Positions 34,474 to 47,886 are shown, counted from the stretch's first letter. The stretch: DNA of 64,000 nucleotides from Microbacterium paraoxydans (GCF_020524545.1 NZ_JAIVLG010000004.1:496001-560000), one strand, 5' to 3'. Program-made: numbers and translations. Notes: generated by a model not told the origin, from the letters alone.

Positions 34474-35730
34474 TCAATCCACGCCGTGCGCCTTGGGGTG
34501 CTGGGCCGCGCCTCGTCCTTCACCGCGTCCGATGTGCCGTGCGCGGCTGATCGTCGCTGAACCGAAACGAGCGACTGCTTCATCGACCGCGTCTTCGACC
34601 TTGCGCCAGTCCTCGTCGTCGTCCCAGAGCGCCATTCCCGAACCGCCGGCAGGTCGCAGATTCTCGGCCCTCACCCCCACAAGGCGGATGGGGTCGCGTC
34701 GATCGATCTGGTCGAAGAGCGTCTGCGCGGCTTCGCCGAGGCGTTGTCCGACAGCGGTCGGTTCGCTCAGAGTCTGGGATCTGTTCACGGTGCGGAAGTC
34801 ATCGAAGCGAATCTTGATCGCGACCGTCGATGCTTCCCAACTCGCCCGTCGCAACCGGGCTCCGACCCGGTCGGCGAGGCGCAGCAGTTCGGCACGGAGG
34901 AACGGGCGGTCCAGGATGTCCGTGTCGAAGGTCTCCTCGTGGCCGATGCTCTTCTCCACTCGATCCGTGTCGACGGCGCGAGGGTCTTCTCCGCGGGCCA
35001 GTTGTCTGAGGCGGGCACCGAGCGCGCCCCCGACGGCACGATCTATCGACTCGGCCGGAGCATCACGGACATCCTTGACGGTGCGGATTCCACGTGCTTC
35101 GAGAGCTTCCGCAGCCTTCGGTCCCACTCCCCACATCGCACGCACCGGACGAGGTGCGAGGAAGTCCAGCGTGTCGTCGCCCGCGACGATGAGCATCCCG
35201 TCGGGCTTGGCGAGCGTCGAAGCCATCTTGGCGACGTGCTTGGTCGCTGCGACGCCCACGCTGCACGTGATGCCGACCTCGTCGCGCACCCGTTCTCGGA
35301 TCAGCTCGGCGATGCGGGCAGGGCTCCCCCACAGCCGCCGTACGCCCTGCACATCGAGGAAGGCCTCATCCACGGACAGCGGCTCGACGAGCGGCGTGAA
35401 CGACTCGAATATCGCCATGACGTCTCGGGAAACCTCTTGGTAGCGAGCGAAGTGCGGCGGGACGACGCGGGCGGACGGACACAGTCGCAGCGCCTGCGAG
35501 ACGGGCATCGCGGCGCGCACTCCGTATCGACGGGCTTCATAGGACGCACTCGAGACCACGGAGCGACCATCAGGTGCACCGATGATCAGCGGCAGGCCCC
35601 GGAGCGCGGGGTCGTCCAGCACCTCGACAGCCGCATAGAACGCGTCCATGTCGACATGCAGGATCCTCGTGCCGGTGTCTTCCGCGCCCGCCCCGGAGAC
35701 GATCCGCCCTCTGCCGTCACCGTGTCCCAT
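34474..35730 (-). CDS. dinB: DNA polymerase IV (Y-family)
   Basis: A 418-residue translesion polymerase. The palm-domain metal motifs are ILHVDMDAFYAAVEVL near residue 25 and PLSVDEAFLDVQG. The YEARRYGVRAAMPVSQALRLCP finger segment, the thumb HhH region MWGVGPKAAEALEARGI and the little-finger domain are intact. The C-terminal clamp-binding peptide is not obvious. It copies damaged DNA with low fidelity. The start at 35730 gives about 20 residues before the first motif. The gene appears to be on its own transcript, 47 bases from gatB. Confidence 0.93.
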   Translation of the reverse strand: MGHGDGRGRIVSGAGAEDTGTRILHVDMDAFYAAVEVLDDPALRGLPLIIGAPDGRSVVSSASYEARRYGVRAAMPVSQALRLCPSARVVPPHFARYQEVSRDVMAIFESFTPLVEPLSVDEAFLDVQGVRRLWGSPARIAELIRERVRDEVGITCSVGVAATKHVAKMASTLAKPDGMLIVAGDDTLDFLAPRPVRAMWGVGPKAAEALEARGIRTVKDVRDAPAESIDRAVGGALGARLRQLARGEDPRAVDTDRVEKSIGHEETFDTDILDRPFLRAELLRLADRVGARLRRASWEASTVAIKIRFDDFRTVNRSQTLSEPTAVGQRLGEAAQTLFDQIDRRDPIRLVGVRAENLRPAGGSGMALWDDDEDWRKVEDAVDEAVARFGSATISRARHIGRGEGRGAAQHPKAHGVD

Positions 35731-35777
35731 GTGAGGATTCTCCCCCGAGCCTCTGACGTGAGACTCGGGGGCTCGCG

Positions 35778-37292
35778 CTACTGTGCCGCGCGCTCGAGGA
35801 TGAGCTCACGGACGCGCGCGGCATCCGCCTGCCCCTTCATCGCCTTCATGACCGCACCGATGACGGCTCCGGCGGCTTGGACCTTGCCGTCCTTGATCTT
35901 CGCCATCACATCGGGCTGCGCCGCAAGGGCCTCGTCGATAGCCGCGATCAACGCGCCGTCGTCGGACACGACCGCGAGCCCCCGGGCGTCGACGACCTCC
36001 TGCGGAGTGCCCTCGCCTGCGATCACGCCTTCGAGCACCTGCCGGGCGAGCTTGTCGGTGAGCGTTCCCGCGTCGACGAGCTTCTGCAGAGCCGCGACGT
36101 TCTCCGGACTGATCATCGCGGTGGCGTCAGCGTCCTGGGCGTTGGCGATACGAGTGATCTCGCCGGTCCACCACTTTCGCGCAGTGGCGGGGGTCGCGCC
36201 CGCCGTGATCGTCGCCTCCACGACCTCGAGCAGGCCGCCGTTGCGGACGTCCTGGAACTCCAGATCGGTGAAGCCCCACTCGGCCATCAGACGACGGCGG
36301 CGCGCCACCGGCTGCTCGGGAAGAGCCGCGCGCAGCTCCTCGATCAGTTCGGCGGCCGGCTCCACGGGCAGCAGGTCCGGCTCCGGGAAGTAGCGGTAGT
36401 CATCGGCATCCGATTTCGGACGGCCCGGGGAGGTGGTCCCGGTGTCCTCATGCCAGTGGCGCGTCTCCTGGGTGATCGTGCCGCCATCGGCCAGGATCTG
36501 TGCCTGGCGCTGGATCTCGTACCTCACGGCCCGCTCCACGGAGCGCATCGAGTTGACGTTTTTCGTCTCGGTGCGGGTGCCGAGTTTGTCCGTGCCGCGG
36601 GGGCGCAGCGAAACGTTCGCGTCGCAGCGCAGATTGCCCCGCTCCAGTCGCGCTTCGGAGATGCCGAGGCCACGCACGATGTCGCGAATCGCCTGCACGT
36701 ACGCCTTGGCAACCTCCGGAGCACGGTGCTCCGCGCCGTAGATGATGTTCGTCACGATCTCGACCAGCGGAACACCCGCCCGGTTGTAGTCGACCAGCGA
36801 GTACTCGGCCCCCTGGATGCGCCCGGTCGCCCCGCCCATGTGGGTGAGCTTGCCGGCGTCTTCCTCCATGTGCGCGCGCTCGATAGGAATCGTGATGAGC
36901 GTGCCGTCCTCGAGCTCGACCTCGACGGACCCGTCGAAGGCGATCGGCTCGTCGTACTGCGAGATCTGGTAGTTCTTGCCGAGATCCGGGTAGAAGTAGT
37001 TCTTGCGGGCGAACCGGCTCGACTCCGCGATCGAGCAGCCGAGGGCGAGCCCCAGGCTGATCGACGAGCGGATCGCCGTCTCATTCACCACGGGCAGCGA
37101 TCCGGGAAGACCGAGATCGACAGGAGCGATGAGCGTGTTCGGCTCCGCGGCGTGGTACGCCTCGTTGGCCGGGTTGGGCGCGTCGGAGAACATCTTCGTG
37201 TTCGTGTTGAGCTCGACGTGCACTTCGAAACCGAGGACCGGCTCGAACAGCTCCAGCGCCTTGTCGAAGTCGATGAGCTTGGCGGCGGCCAT
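35778..37292 (-). CDS. gatB: Asp-tRNA(Asn)/Glu-tRNA(Gln) amidotransferase subunit B
   Basis: A 504-residue GatB. An N-terminal cradle domain ([22 protein letters not shown]) is followed by [19 protein letters not shown], the [13 protein letters not shown] helix, and a C-terminal YqeY-like tail domain ending [14 protein letters not shown]. It phosphorylates Glu/Asp on the mischarged tRNA so that ammonia from GatA can form the amide. The ATG at 37292 has a GGAGGGAAC ribosome site and overlaps the gatA stop by one base. It is the last gene of gatCAB. Confidence 0.94.
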   Translation of the reverse strand: MAAAKLIDFDKALELFEPVLGFEVHVELNTNTKMFSDAPNPANEAYHAAEPNTLIAPVDLGLPGSLPVVNETAIRSSISLGLALGCSIAESSRFARKNYFYPDLGKNYQISQYDEPIAFDGSVEVELEDGTLITIPIERAHMEEDAGKLTHMGGATGRIQGAEYSLVDYNRAGVPLVEIVTNIIYGAEHRAPEVAKAYVQAIRDIVRGLGISEARLERGNLRCDANVSLRPRGTDKLGTRTETKNVNSMRSVERAVRYEIQRQAQILADGGTITQETRHWHEDTGTTSPGRPKSDADDYRYFPEPDLLPVEPAAELIEELRAALPEQPVARRRRLMAEWGFTDLEFQDVRNGGLLEVVEATITAGATPATARKWWTGEITRIANAQDADATAMISPENVAALQKLVDAGTLTDKLARQVLEGVIAGEGTPQEVVDARGLAVVSDDGALIAAIDEALAAQPDVMAKIKDGKVQAAGAVIGAVMKAMKGQADAARVRELILERAAQ

Positions 37293-38809
37293 CAGCGGTT
37301 CCCTCCTGCGAGCTGGGGCGCACGCGTCAGCAATGGAGCACCCCACGAATCGACGAGCAGTGTCTCGAGTGCAGCGCCGACCCGATACAGGCGCGCGTCC
37401 TCACGCGCCGGAGCGATGAACTGGATGCCGACCGGCAACCCGTCCTCATCGGCCAGCCCACTCGGGATCGAGATGCCCGGAACCCCGGCGAGGTTGACCG
37501 GAATCGTGGTGATGTCGTTGAGGTACATCTGCAGCGGGTCGTCGATCTTCTCGCCGAGTTTGAACGCGGTGGTCGGCGCCGACGGCGTCGCGATCACGTC
37601 GACCTCCGAGAAGGCGTTCGCGAAGTCCTGCTGGATGAGCGTTCGGACTTTCTGCGCGCTTCCGTAATAGGCGTCGTAGTATCCGGCGGAGAGCGCGTAG
37701 GTGCCGAGGATGATGCGCCGCTTCACCTCATCGCCGAAACCGGCATCACGGGTCGCGGACATCACGTCCTCGACCGTCGGGGCGCCCTCGGGAGTCACAC
37801 GCAGTCCGAAGCGCACGGAGTCGAACTTCGCCAGGTTGCTCGATGCCTCCGCCGGCAGGATGAGGTAGTAGGCGGCCACGCCGTACTCGAAATGCGGAGC
37901 GCCGATCTCCACGATCTCCGCCCCCTGGGCCTCCATCAGCGCGAGCGCGCTGCGGAACGATGCGGCCACACCGGGCTGGAATCCGCTGTCGGGCAGTTCG
38001 CGGATGACGCCGACCCTGAGCCCCTTGAGGACGTCCCCTCGCGCACCTTCCCGCGCCGCCTCGGCGAACGACGGCCACTCGTCACGCAGGGAAGTGGAAT
38101 CCTTCGGGTCGTGCCCGGCGATCACATCGTGCAGCAGCCCCGAGTCGAGGACCGTTCTCGAGACCGGGCCGACCTGGTCGAGGCTGGATGCGAGAGCGAT
38201 CGCGCCGTAGCGGCTCACGCCGCCGTACGTCGGCTTGACGCCCACGGTGCCGGTGACGTGCGCGGGCTGCCGGATCGAGCCGCCGGTGTCGGACCCCAGT
38301 GCGAGCGGGGCTTCGAAGGCTGCCACGGCCGCTGCCGAGCCACCCCCCGAGCCGCCGGGGATGCGATCGAGGTCCCACGGGTTGCGAGTGGGGCCATAGG
38401 CCGAGTGCTCGGTGGAAGATCCCATCGCGAACTCGTCCATGTTGGTCTTGCCCAGCGGCACCATGCCTGCGGCCCGCGAACGGGCGACGACCGTCGCGTC
38501 GTACGGCGAACGGTACCCCTCGAGGATGCGGGAGCCGCTGGTGGTGGGCTGATCGGTGGTTACCAGAACGTCCTTGATCGCGAGCGGCACACCGGCGAGC
38601 GGGCCGAGCGTGTCCCCCGCGGCACGACGCGCGTCGATCGCGGCCGCGGCCTCGACGGCACCCTCGTTGACGTGCAAGAAGGCATGCACGTCGCGGTCGA
38701 CGGCAGCGATGCGATCGAGGTGGGCCTTCGTCGCTTCGACGCTCGACACCTCGCCTGCGGCGAGCTTCGCGGCCAGATCTGCAGCGGTCAACCCGATGAT
38801 GTCGCTCAC
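37292..38809 (-). CDS. gatA: Asp-tRNA(Asn)/Glu-tRNA(Gln) amidotransferase subunit A
   Basis: A 505-residue amidase-signature enzyme releasing ammonia from glutamine. The Ser-cisSer-Lys triad elements are visible: Lys in [11 protein letters not shown], the glycine/serine loop [11 protein letters not shown], and [11 protein letters not shown] with the nucleophilic Ser. It overlaps the gatC stop by four bases and gatB by one base. Microbacteria lack some tRNA synthetases and depend on GatCAB for Gln-tRNA. Confidence 0.95.
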   Translation of the reverse strand: MSDIIGLTAADLAAKLAAGEVSSVEATKAHLDRIAAVDRDVHAFLHVNEGAVEAAAAIDARRAAGDTLGPLAGVPLAIKDVLVTTDQPTTSGSRILEGYRSPYDATVVARSRAAGMVPLGKTNMDEFAMGSSTEHSAYGPTRNPWDLDRIPGGSGGGSAAAVAAFEAPLALGSDTGGSIRQPAHVTGTVGVKPTYGGVSRYGAIALASSLDQVGPVSRTVLDSGLLHDVIAGHDPKDSTSLRDEWPSFAEAAREGARGDVLKGLRVGVIRELPDSGFQPGVAASFRSALALMEAQGAEIVEIGAPHFEYGVAAYYLILPAEASSNLAKFDSVRFGLRVTPEGAPTVEDVMSATRDAGFGDEVKRRIILGTYALSAGYYDAYYGSAQKVRTLIQQDFANAFSEVDVIATPSAPTTAFKLGEKIDDPLQMYLNDITTIPVNLAGVPGISIPSGLADEDGLPVGIQFIAPAREDARLYRVGAALETLLVDSWGAPLLTRAPQLAGGNR

Positions 38810-39105
38810 TGCTCTTCTCCCAGGATCGCGGTGACACGGAAACGGCCGTCGGCAGCGTCCGGCGCATTCTGGAGGACCTGCTCGTGCGTGAGCGTCTGAC
38901 CGACGACGTCAGGACGGAACACATTGCTCAGCGGGATCGGGTGGCTCGTCGCGACGACGTCGGCGGTGGCGACCTCCGACACCTTGGCGATGTTGTCGAC
39001 GATGGCGTCGAGCTGGCCCGTGAGCCGCGTCACCTCGTCGTCGTTCAGCTGGATGCGCGCGAGCACGCCGAGATGGCGTACAAGATCAGGGGTGATTTCA
39101 GACAC
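38806..39105 (-). CDS. gatC: Asp-tRNA(Asn)/Glu-tRNA(Gln) amidotransferase subunit C
   Basis: A 99-residue GatC, the belt protein that stabilises the GatA-GatB contact. It begins (V)[23 protein letters not shown], has the [14 protein letters not shown] helix and a C-terminal strand ([14 protein letters not shown]). GTG start with a TAGACT -10 box six bases upstream, and no ribosome site. It leads the gatCAB operon and is divergent from the acyl-CoA ligase gene with only 67 bases between. Confidence 0.93.
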   Translation of the reverse strand: MSEITPDLVRHLGVLARIQLNDDEVTRLTGQLDAIVDNIAKVSEVATADVVATSHPIPLSNVFRPDVVGQTLTHEQVLQNAPDAADGRFRVTAILGEEQ

Positions 39106-39111
39106 ACCTTC

Positions 39112-39117
39112 AGTCTA
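39112..39117 (-). promoter_or_regulatory. -10 element of gatCAB
   Basis: TAGACT on the minus strand, six bases before the GTG at 39105. It is back-to-back with the acyl-CoA ligase -10 at 39161-39166. Confidence 0.52.
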
Positions 39118-39160
39118 GTTGGCGCGTTCCGGACTCCTCCGTCCGACCGCCGGCTCGACA

Positions 39161-39166
39161 TATGCT
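39161..39166 (+). promoter_or_regulatory. -10 element of the acyl-CoA ligase gene
   Basis: TATGCT, six bases before the GTG at 39173. The divergent gatC -10 lies 43 bases away, so the two promoters must share or abut their -35 regions. Confidence 0.5.
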
Positions 39167-39172
39167 GGGCGG

Positions 39173-40873
39173 GTGAGCACGTTCCAGCCCTCTCGCCCGT
39201 GGATCGCCAGCTATGCGGAAGGCGTCCCGCAGGATCTGCCTCCTGTCGAGGGATCCCTCGTGGACATCGTCGCAGCTTCGGCTCGCGACTATCCCGCTGC
39301 GCCCGCTCTCCAGTTCTTCGGACGTGAGACGACATATGCGCAGTTGCAGACCGCGATCGACCGGGCCGCGACGGGACTGCGCGACCTCGGCGTCCGTGCC
39401 GGCGATCCGGTCGCGATCGTGCTGCCGAACTGTCCGCAGCACATCGTCGCGTTCTACGCCGTCCTCCGACTCGGTGCCGTGGTCGTCGAACACAACCCCC
39501 TCTACACGCCGCGAGAGCTGCGCAAGCAGTTCGAAGACCACGGCGCGAAGCACGCGATCGTGTGGAACAAGGTCGTCTCCACCGTCCAGGAGTTCCCGGC
39601 CGATCTCGCCGTCACGAACCTCATCTCGGTCGACGTGACACGCGCCATGCCGTTTCTCACGCGATTCGCCCTGCGTCTTCCTGTGACCAAGGCACGCGAA
39701 TCGCGCGCGGCGCTCACCGCGAAGGTGCACGGCACGACCACCTGGGAATCGCTCCAGAGCTCCGCCCCTCTCCCCGAGTCGCACCCGAAGCCGGACACCG
39801 ACGACCTCGCGATCATCCAATACACCTCCGGCACGACCGGAACGCCGAAGGGCGCGGCCCTCACGCACCGCAATCTGCTCGCGAACGCGGCGCAAGCCCA
39901 GGCATGGGTCCCGTCGATCCAGCGTGGCAAAGGCTGTGTCGTGTACGCGGTCCTGCCGATGTTCCACGCCTATGGGCTCACGCTGTGCCTCACGTTCGCG
40001 ATGTCGATGGGCGCGCGCCTCGTCCTGTTCCCGAAGTTCGATCCCGATCTCGTTCTCGACGTCGTGAGGAAGCACCCCGCCACGTTCCTGCCGCTGGTCC
40101 CTCCGATCGCGGACCGCCTGCTCACTGCGGCGAAGGAGAAGGGTGTGTCGCTCGCCGGCATCGAGGTCGCGATCTCCGGGGCGATGGCACTGCCGCACGA
40201 GCTGGTCGTCCCGTTCGAGGAGGCCACGCATGGATACCTGGTTGAGGGCTACGGGCTCAGCGAATGCTCCCCGGTCCTCATGGCGAATCCCGTCGCCGAC
40301 AACCGCGTGCCCGGCACCGTGGGGCTCCCCCTCCCCGGCACCGAGTGCCGAGTCGTCGATCCGGAGAACCCCGGCCAGGATGTCGAGGCGGGAACAGCGG
40401 GTGAGCTCGTCGTGCGCGGCCCGCAGGTCTTCTCGGGCTACTACGGCAAGCCCGAGGAGACCGAGGCCGTCTTCGTCGACGGCTGGTACCGCACCGGTGA
40501 CATCGTCACGATCGATGACGCCGGCTTCGTACGGATCGTCGACCGGATCAAGGAACTCATCATCACGGGTGGCTTCAACGTCGCTCCCACCGAGGTCGAG
40601 AACATCCTGCGCCAGCACCCGAAGGTCGCGGATGCAGCGGTCGTCGGTCTGCCCAGCGAGCATTCGGGCGAAGAGGTCGTCGCTGCGATCGTCGTGGATC
40701 CGGGTACCGAGATCGATGTCGAGGAGATCCGTGACTTCGCGCGACGCATCTTGACCCCATACAAGGTGCCCCGTCGCGTCTTCGTCGTGGACGAACTGCC
40801 CACGTCCCTGATCGGGAAAGTGCTCCGACGCCAGGTGAAGGAGCGGCTGCTCTCGCTGACCACCGGCGTCTGA
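39173..40873 (+). CDS. long-chain fatty-acid-CoA ligase-like AMP-binding enzyme
   Basis: A 566-residue adenylate-forming ligase. The P-loop-like motif is YTSGTTGTPKGAALTH, the adenine region YGLSECSPV, the hinge region WYRTGDIVTIDDAGFVRIVDRIKELIITGG, and the catalytic Lys lies in PTSLIGKVLRRQ near the end. It activates a carboxylic acid, probably a fatty acid, to acyl-CoA. A lid insertion of the long-chain FadD type is plausible; the chain length is unknown. The GTG at 39173 gives a normal N-terminus (STFQPSRPWIASYAEG); the frame is open upstream but that part is a shadow. Confidence 0.88.
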   Translation: MSTFQPSRPWIASYAEGVPQDLPPVEGSLVDIVAASARDYPAAPALQFFGRETTYAQLQTAIDRAATGLRDLGVRAGDPVAIVLPNCPQHIVAFYAVLRLGAVVVEHNPLYTPRELRKQFEDHGAKHAIVWNKVVSTVQEFPADLAVTNLISVDVTRAMPFLTRFALRLPVTKARESRAALTAKVHGTTTWESLQSSAPLPESHPKPDTDDLAIIQYTSGTTGTPKGAALTHRNLLANAAQAQAWVPSIQRGKGCVVYAVLPMFHAYGLTLCLTFAMSMGARLVLFPKFDPDLVLDVVRKHPATFLPLVPPIADRLLTAAKEKGVSLAGIEVAISGAMALPHELVVPFEEATHGYLVEGYGLSECSPVLMANPVADNRVPGTVGLPLPGTECRVVDPENPGQDVEAGTAGELVVRGPQVFSGYYGKPEETEAVFVDGWYRTGDIVTIDDAGFVRIVDRIKELIITGGFNVAPTEVENILRQHPKVADAAVVGLPSEHSGEEVVAAIVVDPGTEIDVEEIRDFARRILTPYKVPRRVFVVDELPTSLIGKVLRRQVKERLLSLTTGV

Positions 40874-40908
40874 GGCCGCCCTCACAGGCGCCGAGCATCG
40901 CGGCGCGC

Positions 40909-40914
40909 TACCCT
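40909..40914 (+). promoter_or_regulatory. -10 element of the DEAD-box helicase gene
   Basis: TACCCT, six bases upstream of the GTG at 40921; leaderless spacing. Confidence 0.42.
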
Positions 40915-40920
40915 TGGGAA

Positions 40921-42744
40921 GTGACCCCTGAAGATGCAGTGCTGACCGACGCCCCCGAGGATTCCCCCGCGACCCCCGGATTCGAGGAGCTCGGCATCAC
41001 CGGGCCCGTCCTCAAAGCCATCAAGGACCTCGGCTATGAGACCCCGTCGCCCATCCAGGCGGCCACCATTCCCACGCTCCTGGCCGGCCGCGACGTCGTC
41101 GGCATGGCGCAGACCGGTACCGGCAAGACCGCAGCCTTCGCGCTCCCGGTGCTCGAGCGACTCGATGTCTCGCAGAAGACCCCGCAGGCGCTCGTGCTCG
41201 CGCCCACTCGTGAGCTCGCACTCCAGGTCTGCGAGGCCTTCGAGTCCTACGCCTCGAGGATGAAGGGCGTGCACGTCCTCCCCGTCTACGGCGGACAGGG
41301 CTACGGCGTTCAGCTGTCGGCACTGCGTCGCGGCGTCCACGTCGTCGTCGGCACTCCCGGCCGCATCATGGATCATCTCGCAAAGGGCACACTCGACCTT
41401 TCTCAGCTCCAGTACCTCGTGCTCGACGAAGCCGACGAGATGCTGAAGATGGGCTTCGCGGAAGACGTGGAGCAGATCCTCGCGCAGACGCCCGAAGAGA
41501 AGCAGGTCGCCCTGTTCTCGGCCACCATGCCCCCGCAGATCCGTCGGCTCGCACAGAAGTACCTGCGTGAGCCGGAGGAGATCAGCATCAAGTCCAAGAC
41601 CGCCACGGGCACCAACATCACCCAGCGTTACCTCGTGGTGTCGTATGCGCAGAAGGTGGACGCCCTCACCCGTATCCTCGAAGTCGAGAACTTCGACGGC
41701 ATGATCGTCTTCGTCCGCACCAAGAACGAGACCGAGACACTCGCCGAGAAGCTCCGCGCCCGCGGCTACTCGGCGGCAGCCATCAACGGCGACGTCCCCC
41801 AGGTGCAGCGTGAGCGCAGTGTGAACCAGCTCAAGGACGGCAAGCTCGACATCCTCGTCGCGACGGATGTGGCCGCGCGCGGTCTCGACGTCGAGCGGAT
41901 CAGCCACGTCGTCAACTTCGACATCCCCACCGACACCGAGTCGTACGTGCACCGCATCGGTCGCACCGGTCGGGCGGGACGCTCGGGCGACGCCATCAGC
42001 TTCATCACGCCGCGTGAGCGCTATCTGCTCAAGCACATCGAGAAGGCGACACGTCAGCAGCCGACCCAGATGCAGCTGCCGAGCACGGAGGACGTGAACA
42101 CCACGCGCCTGAACCGCTTCGACGACGCGATCACCACCGCACTCTCGGAGACCGGACGGATCGAAGCGTTCCGCGACATCGTCGCGCACTACGTCCGCCA
42201 CCACGACGTGCCGGAGGGGGACGTGGCCGCAGCCTTGGCCGTCGTCGCCCAGGGCGACAAGCCGTTGCTCCTCGACCCTGCGAACGACCCTCTGTCGAAG
42301 GCCGTCGAGGCGGACAACCGACCGCCGCGTGAACGCACGCCACGCGAGTCGCGTGAACCGCGCACCGAGCGCCGCAGTCGTGGCGACTACACGGCGTACC
42401 GCATCGAGGTCGGACGCCGCCACCGTGTCGAGCCCCGCCAGATCGTCGGCGCGCTCGCGAACGAAGGCGGGTTGGGTCGCGATGATTTCGGAGCCATCAA
42501 CATCCGCCCCGATTTCTCGATCGTCGAATTGCCTTCCAACCTCGACCCCGCCGTCCTGGAGAAGCTCCGCAGCACGCGTATCTCCGGTCGCCTGATCGAG
42601 ATCAAGCCCGATCGTGGCCCCGGTGGCGCCCGACGCGGTGCACCGCGCGATGGCGGCCGCTTCGAACGACGCGACCGGGATGACCGTCCGGCGCGCGACA
42701 ACCGCGACGAGAAGCCGTACCGCAAACCCCGCCACAAGAACTGA
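40921..42744 (+). CDS. deaD: DEAD-box RNA helicase (DeaD/CsdA type)
   Basis: A 607-residue helicase. All motifs are present: Q-motif (FEELGITGPVLKAIKDLGYETPSPIQ), AQTGTGKT, PTRELA, TPGR, DEAD, SAT and the C-terminal HRIGRTGRAGR. A DbpA/CsdA-type RNA-binding domain follows (AYRIEVGRRHRVEPRQIVGALANEGGLGRDDFGAINIRPDFSIVELP). A basic Arg/Gly/Asp tail (RRDRDDRPARDN) completes it. It unwinds structured RNA, for example during ribosome assembly or cold growth. GTG start. It converges on the PH-like gene, 23 bases apart. Confidence 0.94.
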   Translation: MTPEDAVLTDAPEDSPATPGFEELGITGPVLKAIKDLGYETPSPIQAATIPTLLAGRDVVGMAQTGTGKTAAFALPVLERLDVSQKTPQALVLAPTRELALQVCEAFESYASRMKGVHVLPVYGGQGYGVQLSALRRGVHVVVGTPGRIMDHLAKGTLDLSQLQYLVLDEADEMLKMGFAEDVEQILAQTPEEKQVALFSATMPPQIRRLAQKYLREPEEISIKSKTATGTNITQRYLVVSYAQKVDALTRILEVENFDGMIVFVRTKNETETLAEKLRARGYSAAAINGDVPQVQRERSVNQLKDGKLDILVATDVAARGLDVERISHVVNFDIPTDTESYVHRIGRTGRAGRSGDAISFITPRERYLLKHIEKATRQQPTQMQLPSTEDVNTTRLNRFDDAITTALSETGRIEAFRDIVAHYVRHHDVPEGDVAAALAVVAQGDKPLLLDPANDPLSKAVEADNRPPRERTPRESREPRTERRSRGDYTAYRIEVGRRHRVEPRQIVGALANEGGLGRDDFGAINIRPDFSIVELPSNLDPAVLEKLRSTRISGRLIEIKPDRGPGGARRGAPRDGGRFERRDRDDRPARDNRDEKPYRKPRHKN

Positions 42745-42767
42745 CGCGTCTTCGCGCGCGGCGCGGG

Positions 42768-45577
<2,810 letters not shown>

Positions 45578-45603
45578 CGAGCGGGCACCGACACCGGAGA
45601 CGT

Positions 45604-46701
45604 CTACGCGCCGACCGGAACGGCCGAGACCGTGGTGTCGATCGTGAACTGCCCGAGCACGCGCGTGCCGACGTAGAGCACGGCCGTCTGCCCCGGTGCG
45701 ACCCCGTCGAGCGGCACCTCAGGAACGACGCGGACTCCGGCATCCGAGACCCTGGCCTGCGCGGGGACCGGCTCAGCGTGCGCGCGGATCTGCACGTGGC
45801 ATTCGAACACGGACTCCTCCGGTGCCGCGCCCGCCCAGCTGAAGCGCTCCCCCGCGATCTCCGCGATGGCCAGCGCCTCCTTCGGACCGACGACGACCGT
45901 GTTCGACACCGGCCGCACTTCGAGGACGAACCGCGGCTTCCCGTCCGGGGCGGGGATGCCGAGCTTGAGTCCGCGACGCTGTCCGACCGTGAACGCGTGA
46001 GCCCCTTCGTGCGATCCGACGACCTCACCGCTGCGATCGACGATCTCGCCCGTCGCCGTACCGACCTTCTCCGCGAGCCAGCCGCGGGTGTCCCCGTCGG
46101 GGATGAAGCAGATGTCGTGGCTGTCGGGCTTCTGCGCGACGCTCAGGCCTCTCGACTCGGCCTCAGCGCGGACGATCGCCTTCGAAGGGGTCGTGCCGAG
46201 GGGGAAGTACGTGTGCGCGAGCTGCTCGGCAGTCAGAACCCCCAGCACATACGACTGGTCCTTGGCATTGTCCGAGGCGCGGTGCAGCTCCAACCCCTGC
46301 GCGCCGTCGATGAGCGTGGCGTAGTGGCCCGTGCACACGGCGTCGAACCCGAGCTCGATGGCTCTCTCCAGAAGGGCGGCGAACTTGATCTTCTCGTTGC
46401 AACGCATGCACGGATTCGGAGTACGGCCCGCCTGATACTCCGTGATGAAGTCCTCGATCACGTCGTCGCGGAAGCGTTCCGAGAAGTCCCACACGTAGAA
46501 GGGGATGCCGAGTACGTCGGCAGCCCGGCGCGCATCGAGGGCATCTTCGATCGTGCAGCATCCACGGCTCCCCGTGCGCAGCGTGCCTCCTGCGCGGGAG
46601 AGAGCCAGATGAACTCCGACGACGTCGTGTCCCGCCTCCACAGCCCTGGCGGCCGCGACGGCGGAATCGACTCCACCGCTCATCGCCGCAAGTATCCGCA
46701 T
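45604..46701 (-). CDS. mnmA: tRNA-specific 2-thiouridylase
   Basis: A 365-residue MnmA. The PP-loop motif [12 protein letters not shown] binds ATP. The catalytic pair is Cys98 in [15 protein letters not shown] and Cys198 in [15 protein letters not shown], which form the transient persulfide/disulphide. It adds sulfur to U34 of Lys, Glu and Gln tRNAs. The upstream neighbour is a cysteine desulfurase, the likely sulfur donor. The -10 box of this gene contains the stop codon of that neighbour, so mnmA may have both read-through and its own leaderless transcript. Confidence 0.95.
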   Translation of the reverse strand: MRILAAMSGGVDSAVAAARAVEAGHDVVGVHLALSRAGGTLRTGSRGCCTIEDALDARRAADVLGIPFYVWDFSERFRDDVIEDFITEYQAGRTPNPCMRCNEKIKFAALLERAIELGFDAVCTGHYATLIDGAQGLELHRASDNAKDQSYVLGVLTAEQLAHTYFPLGTTPSKAIVRAEAESRGLSVAQKPDSHDICFIPDGDTRGWLAEKVGTATGEIVDRSGEVVGSHEGAHAFTVGQRRGLKLGIPAPDGKPRFVLEVRPVSNTVVVGPKEALAIAEIAGERFSWAGAAPEESVFECHVQIRAHAEPVPAQARVSDAGVRVVPEVPLDGVAPGQTAVLYVGTRVLGQFTIDTTVSAVPVGA

Positions 46702-46707
46702 GAGAAC

Positions 46708-46713
46708 AGTCTA
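46708..46713 (-). promoter_or_regulatory. -10 element of mnmA
   Basis: TAGACT on the minus strand, six bases before the ATG at 46701. Its first three bases are the TAG stop of the cysteine desulfurase gene. Confidence 0.5.
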
Positions 46714-47886
46714 CGAGCGTGCGCCTGCACGGGCGCCGGATGCACGGGCATAGACGTCGCCGATGACCGCGAGCACCGCGTCGACGTCTGCGCCTGTCGA
46801 CGTGCGTCCCAGGGAGAACCGCAGCACACTGCGCGCCTCTCGCTCGCTGTGCCCCATCGCCATCACGACGTGCGACGGCTCGGCCACGCCTGCCTGGCAG
46901 GCCGAGCCGGTGGACGCGGCGACACCGGCCACGTCGAGAAGGAACAGCAGGCTCTCCCCCACTGCTCCGGGGAAGAGCACGTGCGCGTTGCCCGGCAGAC
47001 GCTCCGTCGGGTCGCCGAGGAGCACAGCGGCCGGCACGGCGGAGCGGATGCCCGTGACGAGGCGGTCGCGGAGCCCGGCCAGCCGTGCCGCCTCCTGCTC
47101 TCGCTCGGTCTCGGCGAGTTCGATGGCCGTGGCGAACGCTGCGGCTCCAGCGACATCTTGCGTGCCGGCGCGAAGCCCCCGCTGCTGTGCACCACCACGC
47201 AACAGGGCTGTCATCCGCGCGGTGCGTGCGACGACGAGGACCCCGACTCCGACAGGAGCGCCGATCTTGTGTCCGGCGAGACTCATCGCGACGAGTCCGA
47301 CGCCGTCGGGAACGTCGCCCCGCATCGAACGGAAGGACAGCGGTACATGCCCGAGCGCGGCCACGGCGTCGAGGTGGAGCGGCACGCCCGCGACCCCCGC
47401 AAGGGCGGCCAGCCTCCCCGCCGGGTTGATCGTCCCCGCTTCGTTGTTCGCGACGAGGGCTGTGGCGAGGGCAGCGCCGGGGAGAAGCGCGGCGAAGTTC
47501 TCCGGGTCGATCCGCGCCTGGGCGGTGACGGATACCCTCCGCAACCCGGCCCCCTCCTCGAGGAGTGCGGAGACCGTGTCCATCGTGGCGTGGTGTTCCG
47601 CCTCGGGCATCACGATCGCCGCCGTCTCGGTCGGTCGAGATCGCCACAGCCCCTGAAGCGCCAGATTGATCGACTCGGTGCCTCCCGAGGTGAACACGAT
47701 CTCGATGGGGTCGGCGCCCAGCACCGCGGCGACTCGCTCCCGCGACTCCTCGAGCAGGCGCCGCGCATCCTGTCCCGCGCCATGGGTCGACGACGCGTTG
47801 CCGATGGTCTCGGTGGCGTCGAGCCACGCGTCGCGCGCCTCGGGGCACAGAGGCGTGGTCGCCGCGTGATCGAGGTAGTGCCGCAT
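46711..47886 (-). CDS. cysteine desulfurase (NifS/IscS-like)
   Basis: A 391-residue PLP enzyme that takes sulfur from cysteine. His98/His99, Asp173, the PLP Lys207 in SLAGHKIGAPVGVGVL and the catalytic Cys330 in ASTGSACQAGVAEPSHV are all in place. Class I features place it in the IscS/NifS group. The ATG at 47886 is chosen since the protein then begins MRHYLDHAATTPLCPEA; the open frame upstream is not supported. Together with mnmA it probably forms the tRNA thiolation sulfur relay. It is divergent from glgX. Confidence 0.93.
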   Translation of the reverse strand: MRHYLDHAATTPLCPEARDAWLDATETIGNASSTHGAGQDARRLLEESRERVAAVLGADPIEIVFTSGGTESINLALQGLWRSRPTETAAIVMPEAEHHATMDTVSALLEEGAGLRRVSVTAQARIDPENFAALLPGAALATALVANNEAGTINPAGRLAALAGVAGVPLHLDAVAALGHVPLSFRSMRGDVPDGVGLVAMSLAGHKIGAPVGVGVLVVARTARMTALLRGGAQQRGLRAGTQDVAGAAAFATAIELAETEREQEAARLAGLRDRLVTGIRSAVPAAVLLGDPTERLPGNAHVLFPGAVGESLLFLLDVAGVAASTGSACQAGVAEPSHVVMAMGHSEREARSVLRFSLGRTSTGADVDAVLAVIGDVYARASGARAGARS

